From contig JACQKI010000050.1 in assembly GCA_016204645.1 (NCBI GenBank), forward strand, positions 1 through 6,066: a stretch of DNA of 6,066 nucleotides, read 5' to 3'. Of this stretch, positions 1 to 5,545 are shown piece after piece. The position numbers and the translations under genes were made by a program. Under the pieces are notes generated by a model. That model saw nothing but the letters and a program-made list of their open reading frames with translations, ran no database searches and was not told the DNA's origin. The stretch comes from Candidatus Kerfeldbacteria bacterium. GTDB lineage: Bacteria > Patescibacteriota > Patescibacteriia > SBBC01. Every line of letters starts with the position of its first letter. The first letter of the stretch is position 1.

Positions 1-725
1 AAGCACGTCCACTGCTGCTGGATCGGAGTGATGCCAGCCGCCACCAGGCGGCGATGATCGAGGTAGGCGGCGGCGGCCGTGCCGCCGTGGTAGTACTCGC
101 TCGCACCCAGCCGCCGACACGATTCGATAATCCAGTTAGTTGAGTCTGCATCACTTGCGCGTCGGGGTGGAACGCCGGTCTGAGAGATGATGACGATTCT
201 CCGCAGGCGGAAGGGGTGGGGTTGCGTGTTCAGCAGTTCGTTCAGGCGTTCGACCGACAGCCCTTCAGCCGGCAGCTCGGGACGGCCGAGGATCACGGCT
301 AACGCCCAGAAGATCGTCGCAATGTTAAGCTCGGCCAAGTTCTGGTACTGCTTGGTTACGATCGCTGAAACCTGCGGCAGTATCTCGGCCGCGCGTTCGG
401 CTCGGGCGTAGGCCGTCTGGATGGTCCGCAGGTGTGCCGCCGGCCACGGCTTGGCGTAGCTGACGGCCGTCTGGTTGATCGGCTGCATGCCGTGGTGCAC
501 GACCGGAACGGTCAAAAAGTACAAACCGCTCCCGAGCTTTATCGGCGAATGCGCCTGGTACGATTTTCCTCGATGCTCACGCGAACCGTCGGGCCGGAGG
601 TAGGTGTGCGCTCGGACGAATTGGACGTAGTCGGATACCTTGAAAATGTCGGCGTTCAGGACGCGGGCGAAGTAGTGCAGACGCGGGAAGTACTGGGGCT
701 GGTACCCGGCGAGCCGAACCGCCAT
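1..725 (-). CDS. WbqC family protein, 3' end beyond the window (partial)
   Basis: An open frame of 241 codons runs without a stop from an ATG at 725 to the left edge. The N-terminus has the WbqC hallmark: YQPQYFP at residues 8-14, then NADIF and DYVQF at about 24-36, corresponding to the family's 'HQPnYfPwlgff...aDvfv.lDdvqf'. A later 'LTVPV' strand and the C-terminal GASEYYHGG...YLD block (about 207-223) also match the family. The end normally rich in aromatic and Asp residues is missing, so roughly the last few tens of residues probably lie outside the window. WbqC proteins occur in O-antigen and amino-sugar clusters; I know of no firmly established reaction. The ATG shares its A with the last base of the upstream deacetylase stop (TAATG), so translation is probably coupled and the two proteins likely serve one pathway. 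Family call is good; substrate unknown. Confidence 0.88.
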   Translation of the reverse strand, partial: MAVRLAGYQPQYFPRLHYFARVLNADIFKVSDYVQFVRAHTYLRPDGSREHRGKSYQAHSPIKLGSGLYFLTVPVVHHGMQPINQTAVSYAKPWPAAHLRTIQTAYARAERAAEILPQVSAIVTKQYQNLAELNIATIFWALAVILGRPELPAEGLSVERLNELLNTQPHPFRLRRIVIISQTGVPPRRASDADSTNWIIESCRRLGASEYYHGGTAAAAYLDHRRLVAAGITPIQQQWTC

Positions 726-1438
726 TACGCGACCAGGCGCTTAAGCACGTACCCTTCGGCATAGCGCGTACCGCACAGCAAGCCGTTCATCCTAGCCATG
801 GTTTTAACCCCATCGACTGACTGCGGGCTGTTCTCGTGCTTGAGCTGTGAACGATACAGTTTCAGCGCCGCCAGCTTGGCCTGTAGGTCAGCGGCGGACA
901 GTGGGACGAAAACGTTTTTCGGCGGGACGGCCGGCTCCCCTGTCCAGGCTTTCGACGGCAGGTCGTAGGTCATCACGACTGTCGCCAGGTGCTTAACCGC
1001 CGGGGCGGCCGGGCGCGTCGCCGTCATGGTGGCATGGTGCGCCGCCCGGTGGTCTTGGTTGTAGTCCTGCAACGGACTGGTCAGGACAATGCTGGGACGG
1101 ATCGCTTCCAGTGAAATGTCTTGACCCCGCTCGAGTTCATGAATAATATCTTTCTGCGGGACCGTGTCGAGGCGAAGGTGAAACTGACTGCCGGGAAAAA
1201 CAATTCGGTAGCCGTCGAGTTTTAGCAGTGAGGCCACGCGCTTAATTTCCTTCGTCCGTTCGGTCTGGGTCGACCGCCCGCGCTTCGAAAAATCCTGAGT
1301 CGTCCCGACCGTCAGGTACAAGACGTAGACTCGGCCGCCTTGGCGCTTGACCCGATGGATCAGGCCGCCGCACCCAAACACCTCGTCGTCGGGGTGCGGA
1401 GCGATGACTAAGACGGTTTGGCCATCAAAGCTCAACAT
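725..1438 (-). CDS. PIG-L/LmbE-family zinc-dependent N-deacetylase
   Basis: A 237-residue protein, the usual length for the family. Residues 9-25 form the first strand and metal loop, with the HPDDE motif at 15-19 followed by VFGCGG. The second metal motif is DYNQDHRAAHH at about 125-135, where D129-H130 and H134 are the expected catalytic and zinc-binding residues. Known relatives remove acetyl groups from N-acetylglucosamine attached to phosphatidylinositol, mycothiol or bacillithiol precursors, or other sugars; the substrate here cannot be read from sequence. No signal peptide or membrane segment is seen, so it is probably cytoplasmic. The ATG at 1438 is chosen because the metal motif follows at the family's normal distance. 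No Shine-Dalgarno is visible before it. It is followed by an overlapping WbqC-type gene, which suggests modification of an amino sugar or other surface glycan precursor. Confidence 0.92.
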   Translation of the reverse strand: MLSFDGQTVLVIAPHPDDEVFGCGGLIHRVKRQGGRVYVLYLTVGTTQDFSKRGRSTQTERTKEIKRVASLLKLDGYRIVFPGSQFHLRLDTVPQKDIIHELERGQDISLEAIRPSIVLTSPLQDYNQDHRAAHHATMTATRPAAPAVKHLATVVMTYDLPSKAWTGEPAVPPKNVFVPLSAADLQAKLAALKLYRSQLKHENSPQSVDGVKTMARMNGLLCGTRYAEGYVLKRLVA

Positions 1439-1543
1439 GACTGTATTCGGTAGGTATCAGGCGCTAACGGATTGACTAAACTTGAGTTGGTTACGGTAGC
1501 ACAGCCGGCGTTATTTGACAAGCCGGGTTCGCTCCCCTCAGGC
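1439..1543. other. 105-base intergenic gap between ATPase and deacetylase genes
   Basis: The gap separates two genes on the same strand. Apart from the weak promoter candidate and the short CCGGC/GCCGG inverted repeat, nothing is evident: no strong terminator with a T-run on the minus strand, no RNA gene, no repeat. This leaves open whether the deacetylase pair belongs to the same transcript as the ATPase. Confidence 0.5.
1493..1521 (-). promoter_or_regulatory. Weak candidate sigma70 promoter for the deacetylase-WbqC pair
   Basis: Reading the minus strand, TTGTCA (1521-1516) is followed after 17 bases by TACCGT (1498-1493), with a TG one base upstream of the -10 as in extended -10 promoters. 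The -35 matches consensus in five of six bases, the -10 only in the first two and last. Transcription would start near 1486, leaving a leader of about 48 bases. The -35 lies within a CCGGC/GCCGG inverted repeat (1505-1509 and 1522-1526), which could be an operator or a weak hairpin after the ATPase gene. It is equally possible that the deacetylase is only read through from the operon upstream. Confidence 0.3.
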
Positions 1544-4306
1544 TCAGAGCTGCTCGGCCCGCTCGACCCGGATCACCCCGCCGCCGTCGAGCACCGCCAC
1601 GTCCCGCCGGCTGAGCTTACCGGTCAGCAAGAAGGTCGCTAGGGCGTTGTCGACCCGCTCCTGAATCACTCGGCGCAGCGGCCGTGCCCCGTAGATCGGA
1701 TCAAAACCGGCCGCCGCCAGCTCACGGATGGCTTCGGCCGAAGCCTGCAAGGTGATGCCGCGGCTCGCCAGCTGGGCCGCAACTTTCTTGAGCAGCAGTT
1801 CGGTAATCTGCGCGACTTCTTCCGGTGACAGCGGCGTAAAGACGATGACGTCGTCGAAGCGGTTCAGAAACTCCGGTCGGAAATACTGGCCGAGCACCCG
1901 TTCTACCAACTCTTCCCGAATCTGTTCCGGCCGCTGGCCGGCTTTCATCCGCTCTTGGATGACGTCGGTGCCGGCGTTCGAGGTGGCGATGATGATAGTG
2001 TTGGTGAAGTCGATCGTCCGGCCGCCAGCATCGGTTAGCCGTCCATCGTCGAAGACCTGTAAAAAGACGTTCAGCACGTCGGGGTGGGCTTTTTCCAGTT
2101 CGTCGAGCAAAACCAGCGAAAAGGGGTTGGTCCGGACGGCCTCGGTCAGGTACCCGCCGGTCGCCCCGCCGTACCCGGCGGGCGTGCCGAGCAGGCGCGA
2201 CAGCGCGGTCGGATCCTGGTACTCGGACATGTCCAGGCGCACCATGTTCTGCTCTTCGCCGAAGTAGACTTCGGCCACGGTTTTGGCCAGCTCGGTTTTG
2301 CCGACGCCGGTCGGCCCTAAAAACAGAAAGACGCCGATCGGCCGCTTTGGGTCGCGCAGCTCGGCACGCGCGCGCCGCAGCGCGCTGGCGACCGCCCGAA
2401 CCGCCGAATCCTGGCCGACCATGCGTTGGTGCATCCGCTCCTCGAGGTGCAGCAGCTTGCTCGCCTCGTCTTCGGTCACCGCCGCCACGTTGGTGTTGGT
2501 CCGACGGCTGACGACGGCCGCTGCGTCGTCGGCGGTCACCACCGCCCGCTCGCCTTTGGCTGCGCGGGTGTAGGCCGCGACTTCATCGAGCAGGGTCAGG
2601 GCTTTTTCAGGCAACCGGCGATCGTGGATGTAGCGGATCGACAGCTGCACGATCTTATCGACCGCGGCGTACGAGAAAAAAACTCGGTGACGCGCTTCGA
2701 CGCCGCCGGCTTTCGACTCCACGATCTGAATGGCCACGTCCGGGCTAACCTCGTCGACGTTGACCTTTTCAAAGGCCGCGAATAACGCCGACGGTTCGAC
2801 GTAGCGGCGGTACCCGTCGATCGTGCTGGTGGCAAAAGCCACGAACGCGCGATTTTCCAGCACTTTACCGAGGATGGATGCCAAGTCCAGCGACTCACCG
2901 GACACCGACGAAACGCCAACCAGCTCGTGGATGTCTTCGATGGCCAAGACGATGTTTCCGGATTTGACGATTTCAACGATAATTTCTCGCAGCCGCTCTT
3001 CTAGTGCTCCGCCGCCGCCCGCTCCGCTGACCAGCGACGACACCGACAGTAAGACCAGCCGTTTGTCCTGCAGCACCTCCGGCACGTCTTCAGCCGCCAT
3101 CCGTTCGGCGATGGCGTACAGCAGGCTGGTTGAACCGACCCCCTTCTCGCCGACCAGGATGACGTTATGCCGGCCGCTCTCGACTACTCGAAAGGCGTCT
3201 TCGAGCTCCTGCTCACGGTCAACCATCAACGGCAGCATGCCGCGCCGGGCCAGCTGCGTCACGTCGGTGCTGAAGTGATCGAGAACCGGCGTGGCTTGAG
3301 CCGTCATGGCTCGATCCATGCCGCTCTTCGGCTTGGTTAGGGCGCGGGTTCGAAGCCGCGACCACGACTGCAGCAACCGGCGCTGCAGCAGCGCCCAAAC
3401 CACGACATTGTGGACTTTCTGCTGATCGGCATCCAGATCAAACAGAATATCCTGGGCTGACGACGGCTGTCGGCTCAGCGCTTCCAGTAAGCTCGGCGGC
3501 GTGACCTGCAAGAGCCGTTCAGCCTGCGCCAACTCGTAGCTGCGGACCAGCACCTCGCGCAGGCTGGTGCCAAGCCGCGGCTCGCCGGATGAGCGCGGCA
3601 CCCGGGACAGCACGTGCTTGAGTCGTTTGCCCAAGGCGTTTCGGTCGATGCTTAAGCGGACCAGGGCCAGGGCCACGTCCGGGCTGCCGGCCGCGGCGGC
3701 GAGCACGTGAACCGGCTCGACGCTGGCGTGGCCGAGCCGCTGCGCGTACTCGAAGGCCTGGTCGACAATTTCCATGGCCGGCCGGGTAAATGACCGGCTG
3801 ACGTCCACGGTCTGAGCAATCGGTACGGCCAGCATGTCGGGCGGTGACGGGGGATTGACCGCGGCCGGCGCAGCCGAAATGGGCGCCAGCAGACGGTGCC
3901 GCTGATCAAGCCGGTAGAACAGGTACAGATCAGTTAGTACTGACGTCCACAAGAGCGAGGTCTGGCCGGTGTCGAGCGTCCACAGCTCGCGCAGGACATC
4001 GAATACGGCGATCGCCCCGCCGCTGAGCACAGCCAGATTGATCAGCTGAGCCCCAGCCAAGGTGCCGCTGATCGCGCCGATTACGCCGAAGGCCAGCAGC
4101 AGCGCGTCAATCGACGTTCGAACCACACGCTCGGCCCGCTCCTCCAGCAGGTGCAAGCGATCGACCGGCCGGCCCCAGGCCAACCAAGCACCGTTCGACC
4201 AGCGCCGGATGCCGTGACCGCCGCAGTCGGGACACTGCCCATCGTCAGTTCGACCGTGTCCCTGGCATCGACCACACGTAACCTGGAAGTCGGCCGGCGC
4301 TTGCAT
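1544..4306 (-). CDS. Membrane-anchored ClpC/ClpB-like AAA+ ATPase with DnaJ-type zinc finger and degenerate first AAA domain
   Basis: A 920-residue protein. Order: CxxCxGxG zinc finger twice (Cys 11, 14, 25, 28); hydrophobic hairpin about 66-108; Clp-N-like helical repeats about 175-315; AAA D1 about 350-580; AAA D2 about 610-915. D1 is degenerate: GEKGVGST at 386-393 has Ser392 for the Walker A lysine, Walker B reads IEDIH (Glu457-Asp458), arginine fingers are Ala510-Ala511, and the pore loop is glycine-rich (428-433). D2 is intact: Walker A 664-671, Asp735-Glu736, sensor Asn777, arginine finger 816, sensor-2 GAR ending at 875. The coiled-coil M domain and ClpP-docking [ILV]GF loop are absent, so a ClpP-independent, membrane-bound unfoldase is inferred. 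Start: ATG at 4306, one base after the upstream stop (TAAGATG); a TTG at 4327 would add seven residues and overlap that gene. Expression is probably coupled to the small membrane protein upstream. Confidence 0.93.
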   Translation of the reverse strand: MQAPADFQVTCGRCQGHGRTDDGQCPDCGGHGIRRWSNGAWLAWGRPVDRLHLLEERAERVVRTSIDALLLAFGVIGAISGTLAGAQLINLAVLSGGAIAVFDVLRELWTLDTGQTSLLWTSVLTDLYLFYRLDQRHRLLAPISAAPAAVNPPSPPDMLAVPIAQTVDVSRSFTRPAMEIVDQAFEYAQRLGHASVEPVHVLAAAAGSPDVALALVRLSIDRNALGKRLKHVLSRVPRSSGEPRLGTSLREVLVRSYELAQAERLLQVTPPSLLEALSRQPSSAQDILFDLDADQQKVHNVVVWALLQRRLLQSWSRLRTRALTKPKSGMDRAMTAQATPVLDHFSTDVTQLARRGMLPLMVDREQELEDAFRVVESGRHNVILVGEKGVGSTSLLYAIAERMAAEDVPEVLQDKRLVLLSVSSLVSGAGGGGALEERLREIIVEIVKSGNIVLAIEDIHELVGVSSVSGESLDLASILGKVLENRAFVAFATSTIDGYRRYVEPSALFAAFEKVNVDEVSPDVAIQIVESKAGGVEARHRVFFSYAAVDKIVQLSIRYIHDRRLPEKALTLLDEVAAYTRAAKGERAVVTADDAAAVVSRRTNTNVAAVTEDEASKLLHLEERMHQRMVGQDSAVRAVASALRRARAELRDPKRPIGVFLFLGPTGVGKTELAKTVAEVYFGEEQNMVRLDMSEYQDPTALSRLLGTPAGYGGATGGYLTEAVRTNPFSLVLLDELEKAHPDVLNVFLQVFDDGRLTDAGGRTIDFTNTIIIATSNAGTDVIQERMKAGQRPEQIREELVERVLGQYFRPEFLNRFDDVIVFTPLSPEEVAQITELLLKKVAAQLASRGITLQASAEAIRELAAAGFDPIYGARPLRRVIQERVDNALATFLLTGKLSRRDVAVLDGGGVIRVERAEQL

Positions 4307-4307
4307 C

Positions 4308-4691
4308 TTATCCGACCAGTCGAACAATCATCTGGTAGACGGTCAGGGGCAAAACCGCCAGCCACGCCACAAACGCCGCGAGCAGCAAGCAAGCCCACAC
4401 GAAAAACGCCAGGCTGTTGAACGCAAAAACGATCAACCGCATGAACAGGCTGATAATCCGACCGCTCCGCGAGTAATCGCCGTACATGGGCTTCAGTAAG
4501 TTCCGGAATAGAATTCGGAGCGACAAACGATCGAGTATCGACAGCCACTCGTGCCGAACGAATCGCCAGGCGTTGGCGGTGCCGGTGGTGTACCACCAGA
4601 CCGGAAATCGAACCGCGTCAAACAGCACGTCGCGGAGAATGAAGCGCGCGGCTTTTTCGGCGATGCTCGGTGGTGTTTGCCCTGCCGCCAT
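4308..4691 (-). CDS. Small two-helix membrane protein, likely partner of the membrane Clp ATPase
   Basis: A 127-residue protein with no assignable family. The first 65 residues are aromatic- and arginine-rich (FPVWWYTTG at 29-37; WRFVRHEWLSILDRL at 42-56) and probably lie along the inner membrane face. A basic and polar block, KPMYGDYSRSGR at 67-78, precedes a hydrophobic C-terminal half (about 79-122) able to form two transmembrane helices. I have the impression that short membrane proteins with a similar block often precede Clp-like ATPase genes in candidate phyla radiation genomes, but cannot verify it here. The ATG at 4691 is preferred over a TTG at 4727 because the promoter -35 coincides with that TTG and the -10 lies between them. 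The TAA stop is one base from the ATPase ATG, so co-translation and physical partnership are plausible. Confidence 0.8.
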   Translation of the reverse strand: MAAGQTPPSIAEKAARFILRDVLFDAVRFPVWWYTTGTANAWRFVRHEWLSILDRLSLRILFRNLLKPMYGDYSRSGRIISLFMRLIVFAFNSLAFFVWACLLLAAFVAWLAVLPLTVYQMIVRLVG

Positions 4692-4698
4692 TGGTCGT

Positions 4699-4727
4699 AT
4701 TCTAACACAACACCAAGACCTTCTCAA
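4699..4727 (-). promoter_or_regulatory. Near-consensus sigma70 promoter producing a leaderless mRNA
   Basis: On the minus strand, TTGAGA (4727-4722; five of six) is followed by exactly 17 bases and TAGAAT (4704-4699; five of six), with TG one base upstream as in an extended -10. Only seven bases (4698-4692) separate the -10 from the ATG at 4691, so transcription should begin at or just before the A of the ATG. The transcript would have no room for a Shine-Dalgarno and would be translated as a leaderless message. Confidence 0.72.
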
Positions 4728-4751
4728 TCTGGAACGGTTCTAAAAATGTAC

Positions 4752-4780
4752 TTGACACTGCGCCGGGCGACGTTTAAGCT
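4752..4780 (+). promoter_or_regulatory. Sigma70 promoter for the CDP-alcohol phosphatidyltransferase gene
   Basis: A perfect TTGACA (4752-4757) is followed by a 17-base spacer and TAAGCT (4775-4780), which keeps the three most conserved -10 positions (T, A and final T). The start would be near 4787, giving a leader of about 46 bases to the ATG at 4833 with room for the Shine-Dalgarno. It lies back to back with the leftward promoter; 24 bases separate the two -35 boxes, so a regulator bound between them could affect both. Confidence 0.6.
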
Positions 4781-4819
4781 CAGGCTGTTTTACCGGACAA
4801 GCTCGTTCGACCCAAACCT

Positions 4820-4825
4820 GGAGGA
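4820..4825 (+). promoter_or_regulatory. Shine-Dalgarno site that fixes the start at 4833
   Basis: GGAGGA lies seven bases upstream of the ATG at 4833. An out-of-frame ATG at 4826 touches the site directly and is too close to be used. The site also lies downstream of the promoter, so in-frame starts at 4551 and 4746, which precede the predicted transcript start, can be discarded. Confidence 0.8.
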
Positions 4826-4832
4826 ATGCGGA

Positions 4833-5516
4833 ATGCACCGAACGCTCGACACGCTGCGGTCGCAGACCGCAGCCCTTTGGACCAGAAGCGTCGACCAACC
4901 CATGCGGTACGCCGTCGACCGACTTCGCGACACCATCGATGCAGTGCTCGATTGGTTCTTCAAACGGACGCCGCCCGGCCGATTGCTGTTTCGCCACCTG
5001 ACGCCCGACGACTGGACGAGCATCCGGATGTTCGCTTCGCCCGCGCCGATGGTGCTGATTCTGTTCCACCGTCCGTGGGCAGCAATCGCTACCGCACTGG
5101 CGATCTGGAGCACGGATGTGATCGATGGATACGTTGCACGCAAGAAGAAGCTCGAGAGCGAAAGCGGCATGAAGTTTGAGACGTCCGTCGACACGGCCTT
5201 CAACTTGCAGACGTTCATCGGCGTCTCAATCGTCTACCGCGACGTTCGAGACTTGCTGGCCGTCGCCGGTCTCCTCGAGCTCGTCCGACTGGCCGGTGGA
5301 ATCATCCTGCGACGGTTCGGGTACGACGGCCGGCCCAACCGCAGTGGCAAGGTGAAAACCTGGGGCTACGTCGTCGGCACCTGCTTTCGGCTGATAGCTC
5401 CGGCAGCTCTCGCTCAGCTCTTCTTGGTAATCGGCATCGCGCTCTCGGTCTACTCGATGGTGATGCACCTCATCCGTTTCCTGAACGAATTCGCGCGTCC
5501 CAAACCACGGCACTGA
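4833..5516 (+). CDS. CDP-alcohol phosphatidyltransferase family protein (PgsA/PssA-like)
   Basis: A 227-residue integral membrane enzyme of the class that joins a CDP-diacylglycerol lipid to a small alcohol such as glycerol-3-phosphate, inositol phosphate or serine to form a phospholipid head group. The signature D-x2-DG-x2-AR-x8-G-x3-D-x3-D is readable at residues 95-120: Asp95, Asp98-Gly99, Ala102-Arg103, Gly112 and Asp120 are present, but the third metal-ligand Asp is Glu116. Hydrophobic stretches lie at about 66-94, 123-147, 149-160 and two near 177-216; 'SGKVKTWGY' (171-179) resembles the basic KxKT segment seen in family members. The N-terminal 60 residues are an amphipathic, charged extension ahead of the first helix. 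The specific alcohol cannot be told. It is transcribed divergently from the ATPase operon and ends in a hairpin shared with the converging gene. Confidence 0.87.
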   Translation: MHRTLDTLRSQTAALWTRSVDQPMRYAVDRLRDTIDAVLDWFFKRTPPGRLLFRHLTPDDWTSIRMFASPAPMVLILFHRPWAAIATALAIWSTDVIDGYVARKKKLESESGMKFETSVDTAFNLQTFIGVSIVYRDVRDLLAVAGLLELVRLAGGIILRRFGYDGRPNRSGKVKTWGYVVGTCFRLIAPAALAQLFLVIGIALSVYSMVMHLIRFLNEFARPKPRH

Positions 5517-5535
5517 CCTCGAGGTTCAGTGCCGT
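5507..5535. terminator. Bidirectional hairpin between convergent genes
   Basis: A perfect 10-base inverted repeat, ACGGCACTGA (5507-5516) and TCAGTGCCGT (5526-5535), is extended inwards by CC/GG around a TCGA loop with one unpaired T at 5525. It begins inside the last codons of the phosphatidyltransferase gene and includes its TGA stop, then ends 11 bases before the stop of the opposing gene. Neither side has a convincing T-run, so it may act as a weak or non-canonical terminator, or as an mRNA 3' end stabiliser, for both genes. Confidence 0.6.
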
Positions 5536-5545
5536 TCGCTACGGG

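Noticed and set aside
187..764. Plus-strand frames of 74 and 110 codons and a minus frame at 577-762
   Set aside because: All lie over the WbqC frame, which has clear family motifs through the whole stretch.
1515..1543. Perfect TTGACA on the plus strand at 1515-1520
   Set aside because: At 17 bases downstream there is only TCAGGC, a poor -10, and it would read antisense into the ATPase gene.
1728..2785. Several plus-strand open frames of 78-179 codons opposite the ATPase gene
   Set aside because: They are antisense to highly conserved AAA+ motifs, are rich in Ser, Arg and Pro as expected from reversed GC-rich codons, and show no family resemblance or ribosome site.
4692..4727. TTG start at 4727 for the small membrane protein
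   Set aside because: The TTG is part of the -35 box and the added residues would be untranscribed.
4551..4832. Upstream in-frame starts (4551 and 4746) for the phosphatidyltransferase
   Set aside because: The extension would cross the opposite gene and both promoters; the GGAGGA site and the promoter position support 4833.
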